From: Flavobacteriaceae bacterium D16
GTDB taxonomy: Bacteria > Bacteroidota > Bacteroidia > Flavobacteriales > Flavobacteriaceae
Direction of reading: 5' to 3'
NCBI GenBank assembly: GCA_021295155.1
Contig: JAJTJC010000035.1
Coordinates: 186,001-250,000 of the forward strand
DNA length: 64,000 bases
This document shows, in pieces, positions 43,119 to 52,782 of the stretch (positions within the stretch are counted from its first letter, which is position 1; each line of letters begins with the position of its first letter). The position numbers were made by a program, and so were the translations under genes. The notes under the pieces are model-generated. The model did no database searches and was not told the DNA's origin. It saw nothing but the letters and a program-made list of their open reading frames with translations.

Positions 43119-43975
43119 CGGTCTCCTCTGTCGCAGACAATGGAAACAATAACCCCTTCCTCAAGGGTAGCTGCAAGCCGTAAGGCTGCGGTAGCGGCGC
43201 CACCGCTGCTCATACCGGAAAAAATACCTTCTTCACGAGCGAGAAGACGGGCCATATCTGCAGCTTCAGCTTCACTTACCTCCATGACCTGGTCAACTTT
43301 AGCGGGATTAAAAATACTGGGGAGGTATTCCGGTGGCCATTTTCGTATACCGGGTATGCTGGAGTTATCGGTTGGTTGAACGCCTACGATCTGTATGTCG
43401 GGATTCTTTTCTTTAAGGTAGGTAGAAGTGCCCATAATGGTGCCCGTTGTCCCCATTGAAGAGACAAAGTGCGTTACCTTGCCCTGAGTATCTTTCCAGA
43501 TTTCGGGCCCTGTGGTTTTATAGTGGGCTTTCCAGTTATCTTCATTTCCAAACTGATTGAGCATTCGGTAGCCTTTTTCCCGCACTTTTTGTTCTGCATA
43601 ATCTCGAGCACCTTCTATACCCACATCGGCAGGGGTCAGGATCACTTTGGCCCCATAAGCTTTCATGGTTTGTACCCGTTCTTTAGTTGCGTTTTCAGGC
43701 ATAACCAGCTCCATTTTCAAACCGAAAATACCTGCTATCATGGCCAGGGCAATGCCGGTATTACCACTGGTGGCCTCTATCAAGGGAGTGTCTGTGTTTA
43801 TTTCTCCCCGATCTAAACCACTTTTGATCATGTTATAAGCAGCCCGGTCTTTTACACTACCCCCTGGGTTATGACCTTCCATTTTAAAATAGAGGCTAAC
43901 CTTTTTATTGGGATTTAGCACACGGGATTTGACCAGAGGTGTGTTACCGATCAGATCCAGAAGATCATGAGACAT
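43091..43975 (-). CDS. cysM: cysteine synthase B CysM
   Basis: 294 residues from ATG 43975; a longer frame starting at 44062 lies inside the upstream gene. PLP enzyme: Lys42 in HNPGGSVKDRAAYNM forms the Schiff base, EATSGNTGIALA and the C-terminal VSIVCDRGDRYLSSALF bind PLP and end the fold. It makes cysteine from O-acetylserine and sulfide (CysM may also use thiosulfate). The upstream serine acetyltransferase overlaps it by 11 bp, giving the two-gene unit for cysteine. The final 28 bp overlap the convergent hydrolase gene. Confidence 0.93.
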   Translation of the reverse strand: MSHDLLDLIGNTPLVKSRVLNPNKKVSLYFKMEGHNPGGSVKDRAAYNMIKSGLDRGEINTDTPLIEATSGNTGIALAMIAGIFGLKMELVMPENATKERVQTMKAYGAKVILTPADVGIEGARDYAEQKVREKGYRMLNQFGNEDNWKAHYKTTGPEIWKDTQGKVTHFVSSMGTTGTIMGTSTYLKEKNPDIQIVGVQPTDNSSIPGIRKWPPEYLPSIFNPAKVDQVMEVSEAEAADMARLLAREEGIFSGMSSGGAATAALRLAATLEEGVIVSIVCDRGDRYLSSALFD

Positions 43976-44759
43976 TGGCCTTTGTTTTAATTTTGATTTT
44001 AGGTGTATGGAATACTGTGGAATTTGGTGGTACAGATTCCGTGATCCAGGCATTACCACCAATCACACTGTTGGCTCCAATTACGGTTTCTCCTCCTAAA
44101 ATAGTGGCATTGGCATAAATGGTGACATTTTCTTCTATGGTGGGATGTCGTTTCGTATTTTTCAAGTGCTTGGCTACATAAAGCGCTCCCAGTGTTACTC
44201 CCTGGTAGATACGCACATGGTCCTTGATCACTGCGGTTTCACCAATGACAACACCTGTGGCATGATCAATAAAGAATGATTTGCCAATATGGGCACCGGG
44301 ATTAATATCCACTCCGGTTTGTCTGTGCGCATATTCGGTCATTAACCTGGGCACCAGTGGGAATCCTTTTTTGTATAGCTCGTGAGCCAGGCGGTATATA
44401 GCTATAGCATAGAAGCCGGGATAAGCCATATAAATTTCCTCAATGCTCTGTGTGGCGGGATCGCAATCTGAAATTGCCTCGGCATCCAGGTTGAGGCTTT
44501 CCAGTACATCAGGCAGCTGTTCCAGGTAATTTTCCCAGATCTTGCTGCAGGGTTTTTCAATATTCCAACAAGCCAGGTTTACGAGTTCGTCGAACTGTAG
44601 CGCCAGTTTATCAATATTCTCGGTTACCGGAGTTTCTATATCGAATAAGGTAAGAAACAACAAGTCCGTAAATACTTCTACCTGGCGTTTCAAACGAAAC
44701 CGCAAATTAGGCTGTTTTTTATTAGCCTTGATTTTTGCAATGATTTTTTCTTTGCTCAT
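43965..44759 (-). CDS. epsC: serine O-acetyltransferase (EpsC type)
   Basis: 264 residues. N-terminal helical domain, then a left-handed beta helix: GVDINPGAHIGKSFFIDHATGVVIGETAVIKDHVRIYQGVTLGAL with the catalytic Asp/His pair (IDHATG and, upstream, EYAHRQTG), and hexapeptide repeats TIEENVTIYANATILGG. The C-terminus NSVIGGNAWITESVPPNSTVFHTP is typical. It acetylates serine with acetyl-CoA, the committed step to cysteine. The longer N-terminal domain fits EpsC-type enzymes. A -7 promoter element lies 20 bp upstream. Confidence 0.92.
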   Translation of the reverse strand: MSKEKIIAKIKANKKQPNLRFRLKRQVEVFTDLLFLTLFDIETPVTENIDKLALQFDELVNLACWNIEKPCSKIWENYLEQLPDVLESLNLDAEAISDCDPATQSIEEIYMAYPGFYAIAIYRLAHELYKKGFPLVPRLMTEYAHRQTGVDINPGAHIGKSFFIDHATGVVIGETAVIKDHVRIYQGVTLGALYVAKHLKNTKRHPTIEENVTIYANATILGGETVIGANSVIGGNAWITESVPPNSTVFHTPKIKIKTKANVS

Positions 44760-44778
44760 GGTATTAGCTTACTAACAT

Positions 44779-44786
44779 CAAAATTA
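44779..44786 (-). promoter_or_regulatory. -7 promoter element TAATTTTG for epsC-cysM
   Basis: Exact TAnnTTTG match on the minus strand, 19 bp before the epsC ATG. A TTTG occurs upstream but 25 bp away, beyond the normal spacer. Confidence 0.5.
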
Positions 44787-44844
44787 CATATTAAATAACG
44801 CTATGGGCTCCCAAATTGGTTAACTTTAGTTAAATGTTTGTCGT

Positions 44845-45525
44845 ATGTCAACGTCTGTAATTACAAAAGAAACCCTTGGGTTCCTGAAGGCCTTAAAAAA
44901 GAACAATACGCGCGAATGGTTTGCGGCTAATAAGGAGCAATATCAAAAGGCACATGCACTTGCCAAAGCCTTTTATCTGGATCTTAAAGACGCCCTTAAC
45001 AAGCATGATGAGATCGATAAACACAAGTTGTTTCGAATCTATCGCGATGTACGCTTTTCTGCTGATAAAACCCCTTACAAACCACATTTTGCGGGATCGT
45101 ATTCCCGGGCAGGAGCCGCCAGAAGGGGAGGATACTATCTGAGGATCCGTCCCGGGGAATCCTTTATTGCCGGAGGATTCTGGGAACCCAACAAGGAAGA
45201 TTTATTGCGGATACGAAAAGAATTAGAAATGGATGCCACAGAATTCCGTAAGGTCATTGGTAACAAGCAATTTAAAAAGGTCTGGGGAGAACTGACAGGA
45301 GATGAAGTAAAAACAGCACCTAAGGGATTCGATCGAAATCATCCTGATATAGACCTGATCCGTAAGAAGGGTTTCATCTTTGTGCGGAATTTTACTGACA
45401 AGGAAGTTACAGACCCTGGATTCCTCCAGACAGTCAATGACTTTTTTGAAGCCATTAGGCCTTATTTTGATTTTATGAGTGAGATTCTAACTACAAACCT
45501 CAATGGCGAATCGCTATTAGACTAG
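44845..45525 (+). CDS. DUF2461-family protein
   Basis: 226 residues. DUF2461 signatures: FLKALKKNNTREWFAANKEQYQKA at the N-terminus, KLFRIYRDVRFSADKTPYKPHFAGSYSR, GGYYLRIRPGESFIAGGFWEPNKEDLLRIRKEL. Cytoplasmic; no function is known for this widespread family. ATG start. It is divergent from epsC and overlaps the convergent 135-aa gene by 9 bp at its end. Confidence 0.9.
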   Translation: MSTSVITKETLGFLKALKKNNTREWFAANKEQYQKAHALAKAFYLDLKDALNKHDEIDKHKLFRIYRDVRFSADKTPYKPHFAGSYSRAGAARRGGYYLRIRPGESFIAGGFWEPNKEDLLRIRKELEMDATEFRKVIGNKQFKKVWGELTGDEVKTAPKGFDRNHPDIDLIRKKGFIFVRNFTDKEVTDPGFLQTVNDFFEAIRPYFDFMSEILTTNLNGESLLD

Positions 45526-45924
45526 GGCAGGCGCAGTAAAAATTTGAATCTGGTCCTTAAGTCGTTCAATCACCATATTCATCATCCGCTTGTTCAGTGC
45601 CGACGAATTGGTAGTGTATAAGTCGTATTCCTCCAGGGTAAATTGCCCGATGATCATTCCTTTAAGGGAGTTACGGAATTTGATATCTTTTTGTACGGCA
45701 TTTTCGACAAAAGCCAATCGTTTATCCATCGATAATTCATAAAACCCATTCTTGTGTTTACGGATATAGTTCCTGAAAGCAGCAACTAAGAGGTTGTTTT
45801 GAAATTTGATGACGGGTCTTAAGGTTTGATTCTGGAAGCGCTCTTCTGCACTCATCTCCGGGGTGACTTTGGCTCTGGAAATAGTAGGTCTTAGGCCAAG
45901 CAGATCTTCGGATCTTTGGTTCAT
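45517..45924 (-). CDS. conserved Bacteroidota protein of unknown function, 135 aa
   Basis: Soluble, helical. The pattern ERFQNQTLRPVIKFQNNLLVAAFRNYIRKHKNGFYELSMDKRLAFVENAVQKDIKFRNSLKGMIIGQFTLEEY-x6-SALNKRMMNMVIERLKDQIQ is one I recognise as a conserved family in Flavobacteriia. Database entries for it are sometimes labelled glyoxalase, for which I see no supporting motif. Start at ATG 45924 rather than 27 bp upstream. Overlaps the DUF2461 gene by 9 bp, tail to tail. Confidence 0.8.
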   Translation of the reverse strand: MNQRSEDLLGLRPTISRAKVTPEMSAEERFQNQTLRPVIKFQNNLLVAAFRNYIRKHKNGFYELSMDKRLAFVENAVQKDIKFRNSLKGMIIGQFTLEEYDLYTTNSSALNKRMMNMVIERLKDQIQIFTAPALV

Positions 45925-46029
45925 CACAAGAAGTTTTATTAAAGGTAGCACTTTGGTATGCCCCCTTTATTTGGGAAAAAAGGAAGTTTTCAACGGGGTT
46001 ATGAACATGCAAAAGCTTTTAAAATCAAG

Positions 46030-49000
46030 CTATTTCACCTCATCCCTGACTTTTTCCAGCCAGTTAGTCAATTCCTCGTAACGGTCATAAGCATCTTTGC
46101 CGGGAACCTGATCGGCCTGGTTGATCATGGAATACAAATAGCGCCATTGAGCAGCAAGCATAGGTTTTTCGTAGATACCCTCCTTAGTTTTTATTTGTTT
46201 GAGAGCCTCTTCAACCATGGTTTTTCTTGCAATATTGGACTCCGATAGTTTATCTGATTTTTTTAGGTTTTTTAGTTCCTGTTCCAGTTTGTCCTGTAAT
46301 TGCAGCACTTCGCTCACTTTATCCCGGACTTTAAGCTGTAAATCGAGCTGTGTTTGCATATCAGTCTTCGTAACTCCTGATTTAATAATACGGGGATCCG
46401 GAACAATTTCAAATTCAAAGGCGATTGTCTTGCTGTTTGGTGTAACCAGTGTAGCTTCATATTTACCTGGCTTAACCATGGGTCCATTACGGAATCGTCG
46501 GCTTTTTGATTTGTTCCAGGGTCCCATCATTCTCATATCCCATTTAAAACGGTTCCAGCCCTTGTTATTTGTGAGCGACTGATTGAGCAGTACCGATGTG
46601 AACTCTGTGCTCATGTCGCGGAAAGCCCTTGGAGTCTTTGGATCAGGCGAGGTAACCGTACTGTCGTTTGTAAAGGCGATGATATTATCGTCATCATCCC
46701 TGATTTCCAATTGGACAGGCATATCTTCCTTCGGTAAATAGTAATCCATAATCACCGATGGGCCCGGGTAATTAGGTCTGTTGCTGCCATAGGCTCCGGA
46801 AGGCATCCGATAACGTATGGTCTTAGTCCTGGGTAATAAAATAGGGTAATCTACCTTTGAATAATCGCCATAGCGCAGGGTTTCGATATTATCCAGCACC
46901 CAGAAAGATCTCCCCATTGTGGAAATAGCCAGGTCGCCCCGGTGTACCTTCAGGTCAGTAATAGGCGTGACAGGAAGGTTCTGCTGGAAAGATTTCCAGC
47001 TCTTCCCATCATCCAGGGATACATACATCCCGTATTCTGTACCAGCAAAAAGTAATCCTTCCAGAACCGGGTCTTCGCGTACCACCCGGGTAGGATAATC
47101 TGCTGGGATTCCGTTAGATCCCGTTGTTAAAAGGGTCCAGCTTTTTCCAAAGTTATCCGTTTTATAGATGTAGGGTTTGCGATCACCAAGTTGGTAGCGC
47201 AATATGCTAACATATGCCTTAGCCGGATCGTGTGGTGATGGTTCTACAGCGTCTACCCGACCTCCTGGCGGGAGTTTCTTGGGTGTTACGTTTGTCCAGG
47301 TTTTTCCACCATCCTGCGTCACATGTACCGGGCCGTCGTTGGAACCTACCCAAATAACCCCTTGCTGTACAGAAGATTCCCTGATTGCGTAAATAGTACT
47401 GTAAAATTCTTCCCCTGTGATGTCCCTTGTGATTGGACTTCCTGAGATCACCTGTTTATCGGCCTCAAAAGCAGTTAAATCAGGTGAAATTATGCTCCAG
47501 GTCTTTCCCTCGTCTGTTGTCCTGTGCACGTACTGAGAGGTATGGTAGATTACGCTGGGATCGTGTGGGGATACATGGATAGGGGAAACCCTTTGAAAGC
47601 GGAACTTCAGGTCCCTGGGATTATGTCCGTACATGTTGGAAGCCCCAACGTAATAGGATTGTTCGGTTCCGGTCCTTTTGTTATATACCGTAAACCGACC
47701 TTTACAATTAGAGTATACAATATCGGGATTTGTAGGGTAGGGGACTGCCGGTCCTGTTTCGCATCCTCCTGTATTCTGAATATATCCAATACCCCTGGCC
47801 TGCACCCCGTAAGGAGGCCTGCTGGGTACTGCTACCGTAGAATAGTTGTCCTGCTGTCCGCCATATAACCAATAGGGGTACTGGTTATCTACCTCTACCT
47901 GATAGATCTCGGCTGTAGGCTGGTTAAACTGGGTAGACCAGGTTTTTCCTCCGTTGTGTGTAACATTAGCACCTCCATCATTACTCTGTATAAATAGATC
48001 TGTATTATTGGGGTTAATCCACATATCGTGGTTATCCCCATGAGGAGGACGAAGTCGCGACCAGTTCTCACCGCCATCAGTAGATTTATAGTACCCGGTA
48101 GCCATGGCATAGAGGATATCCGGATTTTTAGGATCTACTTTCAGGTTGGTATAATAAAAGGGTCGGGTGCGGATGCCATTGTTAGAAGAAATATGAGCAA
48201 ATGTTTCTCCCTGGTCCACCGATTTATAAAGACCTCCTTTTTTACCTGGTGCCTCAACCAAAGCATAGACAATACGAGAATCAGAAGGGCATACTTCAAT
48301 ATCTATTTTACCAATAAGGCCTTGGGGCAGTCCTTTGGTAATCTTGCTCCAGTTTACACCCCCGTCAATACTTTTATAGACACCGCCTTCTTTCTGTGTT
48401 CCTCCGCTGATAATCGTCCAGGGCTTGCGCTCTGCCTTCCATGCCGCTGCAAAGAGGATATTGGGATTACTTGGAAGTAATTCCACATCAGAAACGCCGG
48501 TCTTTTCCGAGATGAACAAAATCTTTTTCCAGTTCTTCCCTCCGTCTGTGGTTTTATATACCCCGCGCTCCGGATTTGCTGCAAATGCCCTTCCTATGGC
48601 GGCCACATAGACCGTATTATGATCCTGGGGGTGGATACGCACACCACCAATCTGACCTGTATTTTCAAGTCCAATCTCCATCCAGTTTTCTCCGGCATCT
48701 ATGGATTTGTACATGCCCTTACCTTCAATGACGTTGCTGCGCAAGCCATCGGAACCAGTACCGACATACAGTATATTAGGATCATTTTGGGCTACTGCAA
48801 TGCCTCCTATAGAAGGAGTCTTAAAGAACCCGTCCGATATGTTGTTCCAGGAAGTACCGTAATCTGTCGTTTTCCAGACACCTCCTCCGGTAGCCCCGAA
48901 ATAAAAGGTGCCGGGTTCGGAAGCAATACCAGCTACTGTAGTAACCCTCCCTCCTCGATAGGGGCCTACATTACGGTATTCAAAGACAGAAAAATCCTGG

Positions 49001-49056
49001 GCAAATAGTAAGCTGCCAGTGCAAATAAACACGAGGCTAATACAAATATTTTTCAT
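46030..49056 (-). CDS. secreted sortilin/VPS10-like Asp-box protein
   Basis: 1008 residues; signal peptide MKNICISLVFICTGSLLFAQ. About ten Asp-box motifs (S/T-x-D-x-G-x-x-W) stud the first 700 residues, such as KTTDYGTSW, KSIDAGENW, KTTDGGKNW, KSTDGGENW, RTTDEGKTW and VTQDGGKTW. This gives a 10-bladed beta-propeller like the VPS10 domain of sortilin. The C-terminal 300 residues hold a beta domain (KPGKYEATLVTPNSKTIAFEF) and a long helix. Often annotated glycosyl hydrolase, but sialidase catalytic residues are not evident. No T9SS C-terminal sorting domain is seen. Monocistronic, ATG start. Confidence 0.88.
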   Translation of the reverse strand: MKNICISLVFICTGSLLFAQDFSVFEYRNVGPYRGGRVTTVAGIASEPGTFYFGATGGGVWKTTDYGTSWNNISDGFFKTPSIGGIAVAQNDPNILYVGTGSDGLRSNVIEGKGMYKSIDAGENWMEIGLENTGQIGGVRIHPQDHNTVYVAAIGRAFAANPERGVYKTTDGGKNWKKILFISEKTGVSDVELLPSNPNILFAAAWKAERKPWTIISGGTQKEGGVYKSIDGGVNWSKITKGLPQGLIGKIDIEVCPSDSRIVYALVEAPGKKGGLYKSVDQGETFAHISSNNGIRTRPFYYTNLKVDPKNPDILYAMATGYYKSTDGGENWSRLRPPHGDNHDMWINPNNTDLFIQSNDGGANVTHNGGKTWSTQFNQPTAEIYQVEVDNQYPYWLYGGQQDNYSTVAVPSRPPYGVQARGIGYIQNTGGCETGPAVPYPTNPDIVYSNCKGRFTVYNKRTGTEQSYYVGASNMYGHNPRDLKFRFQRVSPIHVSPHDPSVIYHTSQYVHRTTDEGKTWSIISPDLTAFEADKQVISGSPITRDITGEEFYSTIYAIRESSVQQGVIWVGSNDGPVHVTQDGGKTWTNVTPKKLPPGGRVDAVEPSPHDPAKAYVSILRYQLGDRKPYIYKTDNFGKSWTLLTTGSNGIPADYPTRVVREDPVLEGLLFAGTEYGMYVSLDDGKSWKSFQQNLPVTPITDLKVHRGDLAISTMGRSFWVLDNIETLRYGDYSKVDYPILLPRTKTIRYRMPSGAYGSNRPNYPGPSVIMDYYLPKEDMPVQLEIRDDDDNIIAFTNDSTVTSPDPKTPRAFRDMSTEFTSVLLNQSLTNNKGWNRFKWDMRMMGPWNKSKSRRFRNGPMVKPGKYEATLVTPNSKTIAFEFEIVPDPRIIKSGVTKTDMQTQLDLQLKVRDKVSEVLQLQDKLEQELKNLKKSDKLSESNIARKTMVEEALKQIKTKEGIYEKPMLAAQWRYLYSMINQADQVPGKDAYDRYEELTNWLEKVRDEVK

Positions 49057-49145
49057 AAAAGGAAAACTAAATAAGGAAGCTTGGAAGATACGTATTGTTA
49101 GCTAGATATTCCAGTGGAATTCCTTGAAATCACGCTTTAATTTAC

Positions 49146-49517
49146 CTATACATGCTGATCAATTAAAATAGGGTTGCCATCCGGGTCTTCCAATACAAAA
49201 CTACCGGGTCCTTCAGAGTTAGCAGCAACTTCGGTAGTGATCTTGACTCCCTTGTATTTTAACCTTTCTTGCAGCTCTCTTACATCCGTAAAATTTTCCA
49301 GGTTTTGGGCATTGGTGTCCCAGCCAGGATTAAAAGTGAGGATATTTTTGAGAAACATCCCCTGAAAGAGCCCCAGGGTACAATTCCCGTTTTTCAGGAT
49401 TAGCCAGTTCTGTTCAATGTCTCCATGAAATTTGGTAAAGCCCAGTTTTTGATAAAAGGCAAGAGAGGCGTTTATATCTTTTACGGTAAGGCTGAGGGAG
49501 AAAGTTCCGAGTTCCAT
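49146..49517 (-). CDS. VOC-family (glyoxalase-like) protein
   Basis: 123 residues, the usual single VOC module. Start ELGTFSLSLTVKDINASLAFYQKLGFTKF, centre ENWLILKNGNCTLGLFQGMF, end SFVLEDPDGNPILIDQHV: the D-I-x-x-S-x-x-F-Y-x-x-L-G-F and DPDGNP-x-x-x motifs define the fold. Metal-binding His/Glu are only partly evident, so a binding or dioxygenase-type role is equally possible. Cytoplasmic. Single gene, upstream of the sortilin-like gene but 90 bp away. Confidence 0.85.
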   Translation of the reverse strand: MELGTFSLSLTVKDINASLAFYQKLGFTKFHGDIEQNWLILKNGNCTLGLFQGMFLKNILTFNPGWDTNAQNLENFTDVRELQERLKYKGVKITTEVAANSEGPGSFVLEDPDGNPILIDQHV

Positions 49518-49600
49518 ATCGTTGTTGGTTGTTCGTTATCAGATTTATTAATGGTTACCCCAAAATTAAAATGACCAAAGTAAATTAAGTTGTAACACGC

Positions 49601-50437
49601 TTATTCTATTGACGTTTTAACCTCAGAAATGGTAGTGAGGTTTACCAAGCTCCTCATGTTTTCATTCATATCCATGGTAACAAGCATGGGAAGCTCAGAT
49701 TTTAAATAGCTTACGTATTGATCGTTAATATCGTATTCACAGGATCCTGTACCCGACCCCATAGCGTTAATGGAAAACCCCTCCTGCTCACTTTCAAGAG
49801 AAATTTCCTGTTCGAAAGTGAAATAGGCTGTGCCTGCTTTAATTTTATTAAGCACATAGGTAGTCTTGATATTCGTTTCCATTGGCTTCATAGTGGGTGA
49901 AGGTATGCTCATGGGTTTCTCTGTAGTAAACTGATCGCCCACCTGTAAGGGGCTTTCCGGAAAATCTATTTGCTGTGTCAATTGCTCCATTAGGTTACTG
50001 TTCATGCCTTTAAGTTGAGGACTTAAGGATCCTCCCATGATAGTGTCCATTAGTATTTGATTATCAGGGGTATAATAAGCTTTAATGGCAGTGTCTGAAA
50101 ACGGCGGTATTGGCATGGACTGTTCCTTGCCATTAATTAAGGTGGTAGATGCAAAATCTTCGTAGCGTATGCTTATGGGAATATTACCGTTTTCTTTTGG
50201 ATTCTCCGCAGTCAGGATACTTTTCATTTTTATGGTAGTTTCAAACAATGATTTATTATCCATTGAATCGGAAAGTGCCTCTCCAGAAGTAAAAGCTGTT
50301 TCGTTAAGCGTATGGGCATTCATCTCCGAAACGTACGTAGTATTGGGCTTGATCAAGACTTTGAAGACAATACCCTCCTGGGCTTGATCTAAACAGGAAC
50401 AAAAGAGGATGATTGCTGTAGCTAAAAATCTTTTCAT
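49601..50437 (-). CDS. secreted protein of unknown function, 278 aa
   Basis: Signal peptide MKRFLATAIILFCSCLDQAQ; a Cys in CSC is compatible with lipidation but the lipobox is imperfect. The mature part is beta-rich and rich in Met, Thr and Ser, with patterns such as IRYEDFASTTLINGKEQSMPIPP, YYTPDNQILMDTIMGG and TTYVLNKIKAGTAYFTFEQEISLE. This resembles other Bacteroidota secreted proteins described as DUF6263, though I cannot confirm the family. No catalytic motif. Monocistronic, ATG start. Confidence 0.7.
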   Translation of the reverse strand: MKRFLATAIILFCSCLDQAQEGIVFKVLIKPNTTYVSEMNAHTLNETAFTSGEALSDSMDNKSLFETTIKMKSILTAENPKENGNIPISIRYEDFASTTLINGKEQSMPIPPFSDTAIKAYYTPDNQILMDTIMGGSLSPQLKGMNSNLMEQLTQQIDFPESPLQVGDQFTTEKPMSIPSPTMKPMETNIKTTYVLNKIKAGTAYFTFEQEISLESEQEGFSINAMGSGTGSCEYDINDQYVSYLKSELPMLVTMDMNENMRSLVNLTTISEVKTSIE

Positions 50438-50575
50438 ATTGCGGGATGATAATATAATTAAGTATTAAATGATGATCAATATCAAAATAGCTTTGAAAAC
50501 TACCTTATATTGATGATGTAAAGTAAGACTATTCTGATAAAAAACAAAGCTGACATCTTTTACCTGTGCACGTTT

Positions 50576-52186
50576 TTATTTTTGTAAAGTGGATATTTGA
50601 TCGGACCTCAGCCTGGGGTATTTTATTCCCAGTTGTTCCAGGTAGGAATCATACTTTTTTTCATTGTAATAAAAGGGCTTTAGCTTGGGAGCATATTCTT
50701 CCATGATATCCGTATTCAAGTATGTTGCCGGCTTGTCGTCCTCAGAAATCATGGGCTCATAGGTTTGATTGGCCGTCTGTACATTTTTATAATAGTCCCA
50801 GGACTGCTCTACCAGCTCAGGTTTTAAAAGAAAGTCCAGGATGGTCATGGCTTCCACCTTGGCTCCGGCAACCACGCCTTTGTGAGCAATAGGTGTGGCC
50901 ATAGCGATGGCATTAGACCAGTGGTGGCCCTGTAAACCTGGAATGTTTGATGGGAATCGCAGTGTTATGGTGGGCACCTTCCAGCTAATGTCGCCAATGT
51001 CATCTGATCCCCCGCTGACCGGATTCTTTACCGGTAACCCAATCGTGTCCAGTTTCACTTTTAAACCTGAGGTATCCCTTTGAGAATTGACCTCTCGTTG
51101 CACGGCCTTCGCCAACAACTGATCTGCCTCACTCCATTCAGGCAGGCCAACGGTTTTAATATTTTCATACATGGTTTCAGCCATTACCTTGTTGAAATGA
51201 CGCGGCCAGGCCGTTCCCAGTATGCGTTTATTCATTTTGGTACGGGTCATCATGGCAGCAGCTTCTGCAATCTCATTACCACGTTCATAAGCGGCCATGA
51301 TTTTGGGATAGGTAATTTCCCGGAAGTAATACCAGATTGAGGCCTTGGAAGGGACTACGTTGGGCTGATCTCCCCCGTAATTGATAATGGAATGCGACCT
51401 GCCCAGCGGATGCATATGTTCGCGGGCGTAATTCCAGCCAATATTCATTAGTTCTACGGCATCGGCAGCACTGCGCCCCCTCCAGGGAGAGCCTGCAGAA
51501 TGAGCAGATTCGCCTTCAAAGGTGTATTCTACCGAGATCAGGCCGGTTCCCCTTGCCTGTCCATAGGAAACGTTCATGTTGTTGCTTACATGCGTAAAGA
51601 TGCACATGTCCACTTCGTTAAAATACCCATCTCGCGTATAGTAGGCTTTGGTTGCCACCAGTTCCTCTGCTACTCCTGGCCATAGTATCAGGGTGCCTGA
51701 GAGCTTTTCCCGCTTCATGATATCTTTAACTGCAAGGGCAGCCATAACATTCAGGGGGACACCCGCGTTATGTCCCTCCCCATGTCCTGGGGCTCCTTCT
51801 ACAATAGGATCGTGGTAAGCCACTCCAGGTTTTTGTGATGCACGCGGGATACAGTCTACATCACTTCCAATCGCAATAACAGGCTTTCCAGACCCCCATG
51901 AGGCCCACCAGGCCGTAGGCACTCCTGATATACCGCGCTCTATTTTAAAGCCGTTTTTTTCGAGGATTCCGGTAATGTATTTAGCGGTTTCTTTTTCATG
52001 AAAACCAAGCTCTGCAAAGCTGAATACCTTGTCTACCATTACCTGGGCCATTTTGGCGTTTTTGTCTATTTCCTGCTGCACTTCTATTTTTAGTGCTTCC
52101 AGACGTTCTTCTGTAGTTTGGGAAAAGAGGGATAAAGAGGGGAGGAGTAACAGCAATGCCAGGACTGGAGTAGTGTAAAGTTTCAT
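50576..52186 (-). CDS. secreted M20-type amidohydrolase (AbgB-like)
   Basis: 536 residues from ATG 52186, which starts a signal peptide (MKLYTTPVLALLLLLPSLSLFSQT); the longer frame lacks one. M20 metallopeptidase/amidohydrolase features: GSDVDCIPRASQKPGV, GHGEGHNAGVPLNVMAAL (metal His/Asp), WPGVAEELVATKA (catalytic Glu), and a dimerisation domain with HPLGRSHSIINYGGDQPNVVPSKASIWYYFREI. It most resembles p-aminobenzoyl-glutamate hydrolase subunit B, normally cytoplasmic, but here it is exported. The substrate is probably an N-acylated amino acid or peptide. Monocistronic. Confidence 0.88.
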   Translation of the reverse strand: MKLYTTPVLALLLLLPSLSLFSQTTEERLEALKIEVQQEIDKNAKMAQVMVDKVFSFAELGFHEKETAKYITGILEKNGFKIERGISGVPTAWWASWGSGKPVIAIGSDVDCIPRASQKPGVAYHDPIVEGAPGHGEGHNAGVPLNVMAALAVKDIMKREKLSGTLILWPGVAEELVATKAYYTRDGYFNEVDMCIFTHVSNNMNVSYGQARGTGLISVEYTFEGESAHSAGSPWRGRSAADAVELMNIGWNYAREHMHPLGRSHSIINYGGDQPNVVPSKASIWYYFREITYPKIMAAYERGNEIAEAAAMMTRTKMNKRILGTAWPRHFNKVMAETMYENIKTVGLPEWSEADQLLAKAVQREVNSQRDTSGLKVKLDTIGLPVKNPVSGGSDDIGDISWKVPTITLRFPSNIPGLQGHHWSNAIAMATPIAHKGVVAGAKVEAMTILDFLLKPELVEQSWDYYKNVQTANQTYEPMISEDDKPATYLNTDIMEEYAPKLKPFYYNEKKYDSYLEQLGIKYPRLRSDQISTLQK

Positions 52187-52263
52187 AGATGAATGTATTA
52201 GTTGATTATTTAAATGTAGCAAAACCCAGGCAGGAATAAAACCTTCAGTACAGAACAGTGGAA

Positions 52264-52782
52264 TTATGTATTTCGGATTTTGGCATAGCGATGATCATCA
52301 AGGATTTGTCCATTTTTAATTACAGCGTTTCGCATAACCCCTTCTTTGATATATCCATTCTTCTCCAACGCCTTCATGGAGGCCAGATTAAATTCATATA
52401 CCCCGGCATAGATCCTTTCCAACTGTAGTTCCTCAAAACCATACCGGGTTATTTGTGCAATGGCCTGGGTAGCTATTCCTCGTCCCCAATAGGCTTCGCC
52501 AATCCAGTACCCGATTTCCGAACTAATACGATACACACCTTCATTAGGCATAAGGCTGATAACCCCACACAGTTGATCTTTAGTGTTTACTATGGCGAAG
52601 GTATGTGCCGGATCTTCCTTTTCCGTTCGGCCGATAAACGCCCCGGCATCTTCAAGTGTGTAAGGATGCGGAAAAAGGTCACGCGCACAATCCCAGATCT
52701 TTTTATTATTGGCCAGCTGAGCCATGGTTTCGGCATCCTCTGAGGTCAGTCTTCTTAAAGTGATTAGTGTATGACCGCTCAT
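52264..52782 (-). CDS. GNAT-family acetyltransferase (RimJ/RimL-like)
   Basis: 172 residues. RimJ-like signatures: LITLRRLTSEDAETMAQLANNKKIWDCARDLFPHPYTLEDA at the N-terminus, acetyl-CoA motif YWIGEAYWGRGIATQAIAQITRYGFEEL, then LERIYAGVYEFNLASMKALEKNGYIKEGVMRNAVIKNGQILDDHRYAKIR. Such enzymes acetylate ribosomal protein N-termini or act on small molecules; the substrate here is unknown. It shares an ATGA overlap with the small membrane protein gene upstream, so the two are co-translated. Confidence 0.88.
   Translation of the reverse strand: MSGHTLITLRRLTSEDAETMAQLANNKKIWDCARDLFPHPYTLEDAGAFIGRTEKEDPAHTFAIVNTKDQLCGVISLMPNEGVYRISSEIGYWIGEAYWGRGIATQAIAQITRYGFEELQLERIYAGVYEFNLASMKALEKNGYIKEGVMRNAVIKNGQILDDHRYAKIRNT

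Noticed and set aside
45517-45924. Label of glyoxalase for the 135-aa protein
   Set aside because: The sequence does not contain VOC-fold motifs; the name used in some records seems to be a transferred error.
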